Source of the DNA: Apiospora phragmitis
Taxonomy: Eukaryota > Ascomycota > Sordariomycetes > Amphisphaeriales > Apiosporaceae
DNA length: 64,000 bases
NCBI GenBank assembly: GCA_038363925.1
Contig: JAQQWL010000004.1
Location: forward strand, 2,728,001 to 2,792,000
Reading direction: 5' to 3'
A program made the position numbers and the translations under genes. Below, piece by piece: positions 12,089 to 26,683 of the stretch (within the stretch, counting starts at the first letter, position 1; each line of letters begins with the position of its first letter). The notes beneath the pieces are model-generated. The model had not been told where the DNA came from and searched no databases. It saw only the letters and a program-made list of their open reading frames with translations.

Positions 12089-13547
12089 CTATAAGTCCTC
12101 GCCCTCGCCCTCCTCCAGACTGCCACCGCCGCCGCCGCCGCCCATGAGCTGGTCGACTCGTTCCCGGCACGCGACCGGCGTGAACCCGGTGCCGACCTTG
12201 TTCGCGATGATGCGCCACTTCTCGCTCTCGTAGTCTGCTAGAGCGGTTCGAAGCTTTTGGTCCTGGAGAGCGCGTTAGCAAACCCCGCGTTATTTTATGG
12301 TATATGATCCATTGCAGGACTGCGAAGGCATTAGGAAGAAGAAAGATGGAAACTTACTGTTTCGTCCGTCCATTGCGTCGTTTTGGCCTTGAGCTTGGTG
12401 CAATAACGGACTTGCAGTGTCCCGGAGGATCTTCCAGGAAGAAGTCGGCGATTTGTTTCCACGTCAGGTTCTTGTTCTCCTTCAGGTCGATCAGGAGCTG
12501 GTCGTCTTCCGGCGTGAACTTGAGCTTGGGTCCCCGCGGCCTAGGAGCCGGCGCCGGCATGCCCACCTGGCCCACCACACTGGGAGCACCTCCCCCGCCG
12601 CTCGACAAGCCTCCGTCACCGCCGTCTCGTCGCATCATCTTCGTCGGGGGGCCTTGGTCTGGCAGGCGGTGGTGGTGGTGTGTAGGCGGCGCACCGGGCG
12701 GCGGGGGTGCGTGCGTATAAGCGCTGCCCATGGGGGTCTGCTGCATCGAGTCCAGATCGCTCTGGTCCAGATCCGCGAGTCCGGACACTGTCAGGTCTAG
12801 GTCATCGGGCCTGCTGCGTTTGGAGCCGGCGCTGTGCGGTTGCGTCATGGAGGGGTAGAGCGGTACGCCGTGAGATGGGCCGGGTGCGCCATAATGTGAA
12901 GGTCCCGGGTGGCCCATATGCCTGGTCCCGGGAAGACCGCCGAGATGTGACGGGTCCATCAGTATTTGGTGCTGGTGCGGCGCCGTGCCATGGTGTTGAG
13001 ACATGGTGTGGTGAGTGTGCGGCGGGGTTTGCTCATGGAGACTGGACGCTCCGGAATGCTGAAGCGGATTCCCTCGGTGGTGGTGGTGGGTGTCGTATGC
13101 GTGTTGAGACTGGCTCTGCTGCTGCTCGCCCGCATGTGTTTCCTGTGGAGAGTAACCGACATTGTAGTCCGGTCCTACTCGGTAGTTGCCCGCCAGCGTG
13201 TCTCCGATACATGGGTTCCGCCAGAGCGAACCGCTCTGGACGGTCGCCGGGCTCTGAATGGAAAGAATTTGGTGGACTTGAGCCCCTCGGGGCTGCTGCT
13301 GAGGAGATAGTTGGGGGGGTGGGAGGACCTTTGTCGCGTGAGGAGAAAATGGTGCCCGTCTTGCCTGGTCGTCGAGGAGGGATGCGTTGGCGGCGGGGCT
13401 TCTACTTGCCCACAAGCCCGGTACATGTGTTGGTGGTACCACGGCGGCCAGTCGGTGTCCGGTTGCAAGATGCAGGCTGATGTAGGATTCGGCGGTCGTA
13501 GATATTTGGTCAGTTTCCTTCCGGTAAGCAAAGCCAGCAACAAGCAA
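12089..13547 (-). CDS. Myb-type DNA-binding protein
   Basis: Probable nuclear transcription factor. Exons on the minus strand are 13547-12358 and 12262-12089. After a long Pro/His/Gln-rich region without recognisable fold comes a first Myb repeat beginning KLKFTPEDDQLLIDLKE with a following TWKQIADFF. A second repeat (QKLRTALADYESEKWRIIA, then FTPVACRERV) lies in exon 2 after an intron whose junction is phase 0 (ACA|GAC). A one-base loss in a C run of the coding strand at about 12437 breaks the first repeat: the other frame reads GRSSGTLQVRYCTKLKAK, as in fungal homologues, up to the splice donor. The C-terminus is a Gly run followed by an acidic tail. The N-terminal frame is also doubtful: around 13400-13500 another frame (QPDTDWPPWYHQHMY) looks more protein-like. 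Gene-poor DNA of over 7 kb on one side and 13 kb on the other suggests a heavily regulated gene. Confidence 0.8.
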
Positions 13548-16500
13548 ACAGGGCTAACTCGTCGTGTAGTCGTTTAATAGAGGGTTCAGGCAAGGAAATA
13601 ATAAATCAGATCCAGAGCAACTCTTGCCACCTCTGAATCGCTAGTTGCCACCGTAATGGTAGTAGTAGAAGAAGAAGTAGTCGTCTTCCGCCTATGTAAA
13701 CAAAAACTTGTTTGCCCTTCCGTCTTCGAGTTCTCTTAACTGCTTCTAATATATGGTGACAGACAAAGTGAGTCGGGACACAGAGTAAGCAAGAGCGGGC
13801 GACGTCTGCATTATATCGTCTGATGTTGTTCCTTATCGTTCTTCTTCCGGGACAGGGACCAGCTTAGGACATGAACAGGCGGGTACCTTAATACTGGTTT
13901 CTCTTTTCAACCAGATAGTTAAAGCAGCTTAATGATTCCCCATGTGCGACGGACAGGTATCGTTCCTGAGCGAGAGTGGAGAAATGGTCACCTAGCTCAG
14001 AGATGACGGTAGCATAATTTGAAAATCTTATGCTCAAGGGCAGCTTTCTGCTTATAGAAACGGTATCCTGGGCCGGGGTTGGTGATGATGCAACCAGGAC
14101 CAACCGACTCAACGTCCACAGGCCGCAAGGACAAGACTCGAACCCGCAGGGTCCTGAATACTGGACGGTACCGTAAAAATCTAGCCACGACTGGCTCGAG
14201 CCTGGCCCACTTGGAGCCCGAACGAGGTACCTCTCAGGGAGAAATGCGCAGAGAGCGATACATGGAGGGTAACCGAATGGAGAAATAACGAGTGAAACGA
14301 GCCCTGCCATGCAGTTGGGCAGAGAGCATAAGAAGCGAATCTTCGGCTGCTGGCCTCGCAGCACTCCTACAGCGGCACCCCTGCGCCATCCTTCGGACCA
14401 GGGCCACCCAAGTTGAAGAACAGAACAGTGTTGAATCTTGGAGGGTCGCTGGGTCGGGGGGGTCAGGTGCCAGGGCAGGACCTTGTCGTAAGCTGCTGAA
14501 GTAGAAAGTACAACGGCTATGGAGCAGTGGGTGAACTTGTCGCGCTCCGCTTGGAAGGGGGGCTATAATGCTACCGGGGTGGGCTATATCAAGGAAATAA
14601 AGAATCGCGATCCTGACACGCCATAGGGCGAGGCGGGTCTGCTAAGCTTGGTAATGGAGCAGCCACAGTGAGCTCCCCTTGCCCGATTGCCGACCAGAAC
14701 ATGGGCACTTGCCACTAAAAGGGGGATCTCTTAGCCACAGTTAGCACAGGCTGACGACTTGTCTGGCGCTGGCAGCTTGTCAGGATACATCTCGGGCGAA
14801 GAGACTGGTACTCGAACCACAATTCCACAGCCGCCGTTGAAACGGGCGTGGGGCGAGGCTGGACTCAAACAAGGAGAGGACGGGAAAGCCAGCGCAGAGT
14901 GTCACCAGTCTCAAATGGTGACATCGCGTGGCGACGGAAAATGATTCCAACCTCATTTGTCATGTCATTAAACGAACAAGTCGATGATGCAGAGAAAATC
15001 GGCAGCAGTGGTACTGCCTGTAAATGGATGGGCTGGGAGCAGCAGGTCGAAACCGCGGCGGTACCTGGTGGTGGGTGCGAATGGTACCTGAGATGAGAGA
15101 TGAGGCTGATGACGGGCTCGACTTGTACCTGCTTTCCGCAATTCAATTTTTGACGTGCTTTGGTCCCCCACATGGTGGTGGAAAGGGACGGCGTGAGTAT
15201 AGGAATTGAAGTCTGGACTTTCCAGATGCAGTAAGTATCCATGCCCTTTTTGGAGTTGTGCTCGGAAGCTCAACCAATTGGCGATCTCCAGGCCATGACG
15301 ACTGCACGGATGTACCTAGAATAGAAGCAGAAAATGCTACGAGGTGGATATTGTCCATGTCGTGCGTACATAACCTAGTACTGTGTAGATGTGTAAGTAT
15401 GTATGTTGGCGATAGTGCGAGCAGAATAAACGGAGACTTGGGCCAGGTGTGGTCGACGGTCCTTGCTTTTACTTCCTTCTGCGTTCTTTCGCGAGCCCAT
15501 CTCGCATCCCAATATCGTGAAATCAATGCATGCACAGGGAAGGGAGCTGGAAGGGCGGCAAAGCAGGCAGAGGCGTGCAGAGCAGAAGCAGAGGTGTCTG
15601 GAGGTGTCAGTTGGTGTGAGAGGGGCCCGGGCATTAAAAGTGCCATGGATACGCATGAACGAAACGCGTTTCAACATACCCAGGTAATTAAAAGCAGTGT
15701 TATGCGTGCCCTCAGCTTCTGGAAGAAAAGAGATTGCTTCTAGCGCCGACATGGGTGCTCTGCCCGACGGGGATGGCGACCGTGCAGGAATTGGATTGCA
15801 AACAATAGGAATATGTTGGACCCTTTCGGAGGCTGAAAGACGAGAGTGGGTGGTGATGATGGCATTGTATGCAGGAGGTAGGGAGAAGGGAGAGGCAGAT
15901 GCAGAGGATGCACGACACGGGTGGAGATGGCCAATCTTCAATTGCAGCAAGTACGAACGGATAAGTCCGACCAGAATGCAGGTACGAGCCACGCCAGATC
16001 CCGAAATGGACATTTCCCCAGATTCACATTGGACGATATCGGTCGCTAAGACAATATGATGCACATGACCATTATAGTATCGCAAACAAGATGCCGAATA
16101 GGAAAAGGGCTACCTCTGATACACTTCTCGACTTTGTTGGCTTCCTCTCGAGTATGTACAGGTATCTAGCAGGGGTGAACAGAAGCCACTTAGTTTAGGT
16201 AGCTCAATCGTCACTGCTAGTTAAGTACGTAAATAAGATAGGTAGGGTATCCTGGCCTAAAAATAGAAAGTATTTCCCATATCAAGTCAAGTCTCGGCTG
16301 ATGGTGTTGAAAAGCCTGGCCGCGTCCCAACTCAACAGGCTGCTCCACATGCTGCCAACTTCATGGCAATTCCATCGCAATTATCTGCCTGGTAGGTATG
16401 TAAACTGTAATATCTCAGCTGAGCAAGCAGTAGGTACGGATGGGATGGTGGGCTTCTAGACAGCCTGGTAGCTAAGGTACCTGGTCATGTCGGTAGGCAG

Positions 16501-19500
16501 GTTATACTGGGTTAGGTTAGAGGGGTGGGTTGTATGCAGCTGGAAAACATCATCTTCATTCTTTTTCCCCTGTGTGTGCCTATTTTTTTTTCTTTCTTCT
16601 AGAAGCATGAACCCCTCATCTTAGCCTGGTCGGTATCCGGTTATCTGGATAAGGACGGCCCGGCCTGGCCTGCAGGATACATTAATTGGACTTGATACAA
16701 CCATTACTATTCGTCCCAACTACTGCGTTCGGTCTGCCAGTTTGACAGGTTGTCAATGCCTTCCAGGTTTGATGCGATACTAGCGGCGACATATTGAGCG
16801 TTCATTTGAATAATTATATTCCCAACCATATCTGCTGCTGTTATGTTTTGCTCGATATATTAAGAAACGGCTATATCCATGATCCTGGACGTTTATCATA
16901 CCCTGCTTTGTATTGCATTCAAGTAGCTGTTCGTGGGGTAAATGTTGTTTGTTCCGCGCCCAGGATACCCAGGCTTTGATAACCAACACCATTAATGCAT
17001 CCTACTTACCCGCGTACACTACGGGAAGAAAAAGATTAGTTAGTAAAGCGCTACGAGAAGGTACATATGATAGATGGTCCAACCACAGGTTCGGACGTTC
17101 TGGTGCTGGTGCTTCGGTTGACGCCTAGCTCCTTGGTGAACTCGGCCCCATGAGGGCCGCATTGTGATTTTCAGCCTCTGCTTGGTCCGCCACAGTTCTG
17201 GACCGAGTCCCAAGTGTCTGATCTGCACTTCCCGGGTTTTGCCATGCATCCCGCGCTGGTGGTTAAAAAAAACATGCAAACCACGGGCGGCTGAGAGGAG
17301 GAGATAGAGACATACATGCCATCACATCATCTCTCACCTCGAACCCTCTCTTAATGCACGCGCGCATACCCACTTGCATTTCCTCACACACCACCATTGA
17401 TATCTGCAATGCTTCTCGGATGATTTCAAGCTGCTGTCATGCGTGCATATACACCCACACCCACACCCCCATATCCAACCCACTCAAGCAAGCACTTACA
17501 GAAAAAAGCACCCCGTCCTTCCGAGGGAGCAGAACACGCCCGGGGACTTGGCACTTGGCCACAGTGCTTCCAAAATGCAGACCCGGCGACTCGGCGACGA
17601 CGTCGAAACCTATCTTGGTCGTACAAATGTAACCTCGTGAAGCTGCTTCAGGAAGGCGTCGCGACGGCCGATGAGCACACTCTTTTGCACCACTACTCCG
17701 TACTTGATCGGCATATACGAAGAAAGAGAAGGCCAAGCCCGGGGTGGGACCACAGATCTGGAAACTTGACATGGCCAAGCCACCTCCAGGGCCCCCAACT
17801 TAGGTCCCAGTCAAGTCTTAGCTGGACGAGACGGGCAAAGACTGGCAGATGGGACCTTGCAGCACAGCAGCAGAAACCCTTGAAAAGTCAATCTCAGGGC
17901 CGACCAGGAAGCCTGCCTACCCGAACTACCTTGTGCAATAATGCGCATCATACGATTCATACCAGCCGGATGGATTTCTGCAAGGCACCGTCTCAGGACG
18001 GGGGCTACGGAGCTGGCTGCGAATGAGAACCAGCCAGTAGCCAGCCAGGGAAGCCCCAGAGGGGAAAAAAAGAAGATTCCAAATAACGGCCCCGGTTTGG
18101 CCCTGGTGAAGATCTCCGCTGCCAACGATGTTTATTTAGAAGACTGTGGTTGGCCTGGCCTGATTTGAGGCAGAGAGGAGTGACTGCGGTAGAATGGGCG
18201 GAACCGAACCTGGTCCGGCATCTGCTCAACCCGAGTAGACGTGAGTGACAGCGACCCCATTCCATCGCGTTGGCCGTGCATCATCCATCCTCAGCCGCTT
18301 TCAGGTTGCAGTTGCTGGATGATAGCAGCAGGCTGGTAATTCCTCCCCCTTCTCTTTCCTTCTTTCTCTATTCGACTTTCTCATCTCATCTCCCCCCAGA
18401 GCATGGACATGGACGCAGGAATGTGGTTTTCAATAGTGTCGCCAATCCTTCCGTATACAGAGAGAATCCCGCGCGGGCACGTACTGCAAGCAGGCGGGCA
18501 AGGCACGTGCAGGGCGCGTAAGTGACGGACGCATGAATGCATAAAGTGAAGCAATTTACACTTTTTCCCAGATGGGATCTAAGCTGGCTAAAGCCTCCCA
18601 CTCTTTTCGGCGACGCCAGTTGATCTGCTATTTTTTAACCCAAAGGCGCTGGCCTAAGCTCCCTCTTAGCGCTCTCTGTCTCCCCCACACAGTTGACTGT
18701 CACCACTACGAAGTACGCAAAACTTGATCTTGATAGCCCAGAGATGAGATTCACAACATGAAAGCAGTTGGTACGACGCCAGACGCACAGTACCGGGTCT
18801 GAACAATCAATTGTACGTCGCACTGCCACAAGCCCAATATTCATCCCAACTAGGCTGCTGTCCCGACGAGCTGGATGGTGCTAATTTACAATGCCCGTCA
18901 CTGCATCAGCTGTCTTTCCTGTCATCATGTCAATGTTACAAGTTTGAACTTGACTCGATACATACCACCAGTCAAGTGCTCTCGGGTCCTTCCGCCAAGC
19001 CCCGCCAGTCAGCCCGGATGATTGATTTATGGGTTATCTTAGGTGACTAACCTACTGGCCACGAACAGCATCCGGTGTTGGGAAGTGCCCATCAATGCCG
19101 ACTCGACTGGCCATAGGAGAAGCGGCAGTATACGCAACAAGCATCCAGCAACAAGGACACTCATTAGCCGTGTCCATGCTTTCCAGCCCTTGGACCTCGG
19201 ATTGAGCCGTACATGCCGCTCGAGTCTACTAGCATTGCACTACTTGACAAAGCTGTCCAGCTTGCGGGCTCGCTCGAGTCCAAGCATCCCGGCCGAGTGT
19301 ACGCAAGTGCATGCGCAACAATTGGTTTGGCCAGCACTTGCACGGCTTGCCGGCACTATCCAATAACATAACCTACCTGGTGCAGTGTGCGGCCCCGTCA
19401 GCCATCGCAGTAGCCACAATATTGTACGTTATCGCCGAGGACATGGATGGGTTCCTTTGACCAATCTCCATAGCATCCCTCCCTTCAGGCCTGCCGAAGC

Positions 19501-22500
19501 CGTGCATACACCCCCATACAGAAGAAGCCCCATACAAGTATTTGATATCACGAACTTGGAAGTTACTAGTTGATCGGAGTCCGGGAACTTTAGGTGGCTT
19601 GGTCCCCACCACCACCCGGCTGGGTCGATCAGCAGCAGGCAGGACTTGGCACCCTGCTCCTTTGTTCCAACTAATAGGGGATTTTCTCGAGGAGGGTTAC
19701 ATTCCCTTGAAGAACATCACCACCCGCCACCCCCAATGGTGAATCTGGGGCTAATCTTGGCTGAAGGAAGGGATGATGATGCTGCGCAAAAGGGTGCTAC
19801 TGCAGTGCTACTGCTGCTGCTATGCTGGCTTTTTGCGTTGTTCCCCAATACCACCACAACCCTACGCATAACAATTTCCACATTCAAGGCGACCTGCTGC
19901 GACAGCCTTCGACTTCTTGATCTCATGCAAACACACAGACAAGCGCCGGCCTGATGTCAGCCTGCCTCTCTCTGACTGCTGCTTCTCCCCAGCCTTCGAG
20001 AAGCGCCGCCTCCGTACCGTGTGCATGTTTACGTGTACCTGCCTGCTTTCTCGTCGCGTGCAGTGGTATCGCCCGGTTTTTGCAAGCGCACTCGGAGGCA
20101 AAGAGCACCATGCCCTTTTCTGTCGATCCTTTCATCTCAGTGTGTGAACATCGTTTGTTTCTGCGGCTTACCATCGATCCAGAAACAAGACCCATCCAGC
20201 CATCATCGCCTATGTACCTACTACTACTGCTACCCTGGCCGACGATTCTTTCCGAGCCCAGCCCCAGGTGGTGTATGTACACACTACATTCATGAGAGAC
20301 ATGATGATATCGGTACATCGTCATTATCCTCACCGAGGCAGCATGAATGCCATGATGTCGTATTAATGTGGCAACCGCTGTTCAACAGACGATCTCGCGA
20401 GTGTATTGCCAAAACGGTCGTGGGCATGGGTACTTGCGGTCTAGCCTGGCAACAGATCTTTCTTCCCAAATAGTCATGTTCTGCTGACTGGGGAAAAACA
20501 TCTAAGCGCCTAGACTCTGCTACTGTACAGGCCTTATCTGGATGTCATTATAAGCCGTTCATTGATATACCCGTCCATCGAGCATAAACTTCAGATCCTC
20601 TCGGCGTTATGAGTGCTACTTCGCTAGATATGCAAAGGCCTTCGAGGTAACATCGCGTTCCCTGGGAGACGCCTTCCGGTCACACCACATGCCCAGCATG
20701 CCCATGGTGAAGCAACTATTGACCACCGTCGTCCTCCCTCAAACTCACATATGGTCCAGGAACTGGACGGCTCTCGCCGGACTGCATCTCCATCTCGAAC
20801 TCAAGGTGCGTGCAGGTTCGTCTGAAGGCATAAGGTCAAATCATACTGAATCTAATGGCAGTCCTTATGCAGCATGATGTTCCTCCTGTCTGTTCCCGCT
20901 GTCGCATTGTCCGAGGTAACCGCGATGCGGAGGTCACACCCGAACAAGTCTTGTTAACCAAGACGACATATAGGGGATGAACGTCCAAGCCAAACAATGC
21001 TGAGAGATTCGCGGGGGCGCCTTCAGGCTCATGCTACTGTAGCTGTGGCCGCATCATCCACTCCAGGGGGGAGCCGAACCCGTTCGTCTCATCTTTGGCA
21101 TGAACTCACAGTCCTTGCTGATATCGACCGTAATCCTCCTGACGATTTGCAATGGAGGCCATCATGACAACGGTCGCATCGCGTTTGTGGACGCCCGATC
21201 TCTGCGGTCACATCATTCAACGGGCCCCTCCCTCCCCAGAGATTTGATTTTCTCCTACGTACGTACCGAAAGCCGCCGATGTGCGAAACAGGCTTGTTGC
21301 CGATATTCGTTTCGTCCCCATCTGACCGCCATCGCGTCCTGCCATGCGCTGGGCAAATCAATATGACGGATCACGAAGCGCCCACCTGCCAGTGCCAGAA
21401 TCGTATGATGTTTCCGTATCAACCAAACTCTTTCTCTGTCATGCGGAGACGGCGATGTGCCTGTCTTTTCTTTTTCTGCCTGCATGCATAGTTTCTTCAT
21501 GTTACAAGATGTGATATTGCCCGGCTCGCCTCGCCCTAGCGTCTAACTTGACTCGAATTCACTTCATGTTACCTCGTTGCATGATAGAGACGGAGAGGGA
21601 TAGTTGCATTTTCTACGTGATGCTAAACGCCGAGATGTACGGCGTTTCGCCTATCCATCCATACATAGTACGATGTGTCGTGAGATAGACCTCAGGTCGC
21701 TGCGAGTCGCATGTAGGGTCTAATCTGCCGACAAACATTGCGGCCCGGGCTCGCTACGATGGTTTCAATGCGATATACTTCAGTTTCGTGGATCTCTGTT
21801 TCCTGTTACTTGTTTTGGGTGACATATCCGAGCGCACACTTTTGATATCAAACACACATACACACGATGTGATCGCTTAGCGAGATCTCCTCCAACGTGC
21901 GGCGTGGGCGCCAGGAGTCAATCAATGCACTGCTGCTACTGTTTCGGCAGTTTGACGTTTACGTGTTCCCCTTGGACTTGACAGCCCACCGAGTATCTCT
22001 TCGTTTTCTAGTCACGGTAATTGACGACGACGAGCCCCGTCGATGGTCTAGAAGAGGTCCTGACTATTCCGGAACATATCCGTGCCGTATGGAGTTGTTT
22101 TGCCCCTTGGGCGCCCGGCGCGTTGGCAATGTGCGTACGTACTTCTCTGCTTCCATCTCCTGCTCACTGACTCGTATCACCTCTCTATCAAAAGAAGGCA
22201 TTTCGACTGGTCTTCGTCGTTACCGGCCTCAATGGTAACCCCCAACACGTGAGCAGTGACCAAGGGGCTTCGGTTCCCAATGAGATACCGAAGCAAATAT
22301 GTGCGTTCATGGGATGGGAGAGAACCCCTTTCTTGCGGGATTATCTGACTGCCAATCCACCCTTGCGATCGGATGGCTGACATACGAGTAGAAAGGCGTC
22401 AATTCACCTCCTTCCTCGAGGTAAATAGCAAGAAAAGGACCCATGGTGACTGAAATGTTGTTTTATGATAACAGCGTCGAAGCGGTGGTTGTTCAGAACG

Positions 22501-25500
22501 AGATCCATGTAGGACTGAGTGCGCAGTTTACCTATCTGCAACATGCGCCAGCGGCTTTCTCACCAACTGTCACCAACCTCAACCTGATGCATTCCTAGTA
22601 GACCGTATGTTACCCTACTGGAGAGGGTAAGTAGACGGGCCACATGAGAGCCATGACAAGCGTGCTTACTCACTCTTGCGCTCCATCGGCATTCTCTCCG
22701 TCTAACGATAGAGGGATCCGATAAGCCTGGATCTTGAATCTGAGCCGAGTTAACTGTGCTCTCTGCCGACAAAGGCTCTGTATAACATCCTCCTCTCTAC
22801 TCGAGCATTGGAGGTACTCAAGTAACAGTCTAAGTCAGTTCAGCAAGTGTACCATCAGCAGATTGGGCGGTCGGTCTCCAATTCCTGGTACGGTTTGGTT
22901 GATCAAAGGGGCTAGGCGGGGTTGACTACCAGTAGTACTTTATGGGATGGCATATTACACATGCGAGGAGGGCTGACTGCATAGTAGGCGCCTTGATGAG
23001 GCTCTCTCGGTTTGCTGTTTCCGCCCATTGTCAAAACACTCACCCCCCTTCTGTGAAGCGCAAGGTTCAATCGAGATATTTAATTGTACATGGCAAGCAA
23101 GGAACGTACTAAAGATTACTGAAGTAGCTAAATTGTCGTGTGTCCCCATTTCTTGTCTTCACGGGCGTGTATGTAATGTGTGATGCGGCCTTGGAGAGAG
23201 CCAAATCCACCACTACTTGGAAGCCGAGCAACGGACGGCCGCATTGTTGGACTACGCGGAACTACATGCGCATGGCCTTCCTTGCCTGTCTCTTCGCTTC
23301 CAGGAACTACCTAGACATTCTTTGCGGCTTTCAGCTTGCCATCAACACCCTAGCTAATGCCAGAACTGTAGATAGGTAATCGTCGCAAAGCTGCCCGCCT
23401 CTCACAGTATGGCGGTCCTCGTCGAGAGTATGTGTGTGTAGTGCGCAACGGGAACATTGGTGATTTGGCATGACGGCGAGTACATGGCCAAATCCATGGC
23501 CATCACTCCGGTTTCGCTTGCACAACTCACGAGCAACTCCTTGTATCTTCAGGTTCCGACAGCTCCTGGAGCTTCATTCTCAAACGGTCCGAAGAATCAG
23601 AATAGATAGATGGGCCAAGGTTGGTGGCCTAACAAACATATAGTCAGTTTCACGAGCCCACTCGAAGCCTCGTACATCAATGGCGACACGGACGCACCTG
23701 GTTGCCGAGCCATGCCGAAAGGCCCTAAAGTCGTTTTCGAGAAGACGCACCTACATCTGGTCCTCGAAGTCTCCATTACCCAGAGCATCTCTTAACTCTG
23801 AAGGTATAGTTTCGCTATGTGGCACATCAGCTCAGCTACCATCGTCGTAAGTTCATCTCTGGGTTGGCTTCGTTGAGGTCAGGCCGCCGGCCCAGGTTTG
23901 TTGCCACAGGAATGCTACGTCGTTCGTTCGTGGGTCTTCGTTGATCTTCGTTCCTTGACATCTATTCTGTGACTTTTGTTCTCTTGGTCGTTTTGTATGG
24001 GCTCTTGCTCGTTACGCTACTTTTTTTTTTTGTAGTTTACCAACCTGTGTGTTTCCCGATGAGGGCTCTTTCTCGCATGTCTCAGGGGTCTGCCTAGAAA
24101 TGACAATGTGTCTCTCAAATCGGATTGCCACACGTTCTGCTCCTGCATTGTACTGCTGTCTCCAGGAAAGGGGGCGGCGGATCTCGAAAAGGGGGGAAAG
24201 TTGGGTCGGACAGAACATAGTTCTCCTATAGTCTATTCTCTCCTCCTCCGTTGTTATTGGCCTCGCGGTGTCTAATTGGTAGCATCGGGGGACATTGCCA
24301 GAGATCCTGGACCGAGTTGCCTTCCTCACTGGAGGTGAGACGCAGCTTCCACAATTTCCTCTTCGCAAGCCGTTGATTCGTTCGTTGGGATACACTTGAC
24401 TTGGTTCAATCAAATAAGCTTAAGCAGCCGGGCCTTTTGCAAATGGTGACCTTCCGTAAGCTTTTGGTTTCTGGGATGGAGGTCAGTTATTGTCGGGCAA
24501 TGCCTTTAAAGCTATCTGGGCCCCGGCACGACTACACTCCAGCAGCTCCAACCAGGTGGCATCTAGTCATCCATAAGCGGCGGGCCATGTATGTATGTCC
24601 TTAGGATGTTCTCGGGGCACGAGAGGGTTACCCTTCAGCATCGGTGGCATCTGCCATCGCGCTGCCCAGCTAGTATCCTGTCGAAACACGATACATCTCC
24701 TGCTGCTCCCAATCTCAGCTCGTGCAGTAGTAGTAAGGCTCGCGGATGGGCATGGCCGTCGTGGGGCCCAGTCTTGTCACAACCCCCCTGAATGAGACTT
24801 GAGGTTCAGGGGTTTTTTGCCGTTCAATTCAATCGTGGCGGAATCTCAACAGCCTAAGCTCGCCGTTTGGCTTAATCAATAGACATATAGCTAAAATCTC
24901 AAGCTATATGCCTTTGGGGCGAAGTTGATGTTGGTTTCGTTGCCTTTTTCCCTTCTTAATTATCTTGGCTGTGCATGCCTGCCCAATGGCATGCGTGTAC
25001 CAAGCCGCAGGCAGATCGTGATTGGATGTTCGTGTACGCAGTTATCATCATTTGGAGAGTACGATTGGGAAATGCATCGAATGAAAGGCAGACATGTCAT
25101 TCCGGATCGCAATCCAAAAACTCACCCGTAATACTTCCTCTGAAATGACATTCCAGAGACCACATAAAACACAGCGCAGTGAATAAGCGTGTTCAACGCG
25201 GACACCATCATGACGGGGCGGGACAGAAGTAAACGAGCTGACGCACCGACGAATGAACAGACTAGGAGAATGGAGAGGTACACGTTCGCGAATAAGACTT
25301 TATCTGACAGAGGTTCCCCCGGAGTATTTGGTAATCCTCTTTCCACTTGCGGCTTCCGTAGACGATACGGCGTTCGGGAGCCAATGGAGGGAGAGCTGCG
25401 CCTTCAACGAGTACTCGCCATATTCAAAGCGTGCCACCGCCCAACCAACCCATATACGACCTGACTGAGCCTCAGAACTAACCAATGTCTGAAGGGGGCG

Positions 25501-25521
25501 GGCGAGATGCGGCAGAGTCCA

Positions 25522-25568
<47 letters not shown>

Positions 25569-26683
25569 CCGCCACTCCAGTAGTAGTCAATCCTGCTCTT
25601 GGTCTTCCATACAAGTGTAAGTACGAGACTGACTGGGCGAGCAATCGTCCACGTTGACAATCTTCGTATGTCTTAGAGATGATGAGATGATGTGTTGTTC
25701 TACGCAGACCGGTTTGTTAAAAAACGCTCGCTGTGTAGGGATCGTCCTGGTTCCGTCGGGCCAATGGACCGTCTTTACATCGCCCGCGGGGCGGAAGGGC
25801 TACACCCCAGGAGAAAGGGATTGGTGGACCGTATCTAGAAGCCCTCTCTATTCCCTGTTTGCTTCCCGCACCACCATTTTCTCCCGAGAGATTGTCTGGC
25901 TTTCGACTTCTCGCTCGTTGTTTGGGCTTTGCTTGATTGATCATGGGATATGTTGCGTGGGCAGCTGATGCTAAGGAGAAAAGAAAGTTTAGCAATGATG
26001 GAATCATTGTTGGGCGAGCCGAACCTCGTCACGAAACAGGCCATCGACATACAACAAAGAGCGAGGAGGTGTACAGTATTCCACGTTGGATGATAGCCTG
26101 GGGCTCGCCAGTGGTCTCTCTCCATGGCCGACAGCGGTGCTTCACGAGGGTGGCTTTTGGTGTAGCGGGTGGTCGCCTCTGTAGAACTGGCCATCATCAT
26201 CAGCTCGGCCCTTGCGCCCGTGATGTGGGTTTACGATGTCCTAGTCATAGATTCTTGCAGAGTCAGTAACCTATGTACAATACAAGGAGTGGAGGTACGT
26301 GATAGTATTAGCGGGGATGCACTGCAGTGATTCTGTACTCAACTGTAACACGGACCGACTCAGAAGTTAAAGTGAAAAAAAATAAGTAGTTCCATTTCCG
26401 AAGCTATCTACACATCAATTCCAAAGCTCGCACAGGCGTAAAAGCAGGTCGAGAAGATTATACAAGCAACAATAACATCTCCTCTGCAAGAAGTTTACCG
26501 TGTAGACCCGCGAGAACCCCGTTTTTGCAAAGCCTCGAAACCCAAGATAGTATTTCCCATATAACGCTGGAAGATCCCGGATATACAAACCAGGGGGGGT
26601 AACACATCGACTCCGACGATTCAATCACGCCAACAACAAGACGCACACACACACACTCTCTCTACCAACTCAATCCTACATCC
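13548..26683. other. 13-kb gene-poor stretch
   Basis: No recognisable coding, tRNA, 5S rRNA or transposon sequence was seen over 13 kb. Open frames reach 236 codons (15375-16085, minus) but none shows family motifs, consistent splicing signals or coding-like composition. Composition is near genome average and not RIP-like, so this is not a repeat graveyard. It is the upstream flank of the Myb gene and lies downstream of the Mpv17-family gene. Long upstream regions or noncoding RNAs of developmental regulators are an inference only. Confidence 0.6.
25526..25564. repeat. GA microsatellite
   Basis: Perfect AG dinucleotide tract of about 19 units. Confidence 0.9.

Noticed and set aside
14128..14170. 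Minus-strand GGTTCGAGTC resembling a tRNA B box
   Set aside because: The T stem would need several G-T pairs and no matching A box or acceptor stem is present.
15375..16085. 236-codon minus-strand open frame
   Set aside because: No recognisable motif, odd composition and an uninterrupted long frame overlapping other open frames; not enough support to call a gene.
17439..18026. 195-codon plus-strand open frame
   Set aside because: Starts in a CCCACA simple repeat and shows no conserved pattern.
24256..24330. tRNA-like start (GTCTAATTGGTAGCATC) resembling an A box
   Set aside because: No B box (GGTTCGANTCC) at the right distance and no cloverleaf arms that pair.
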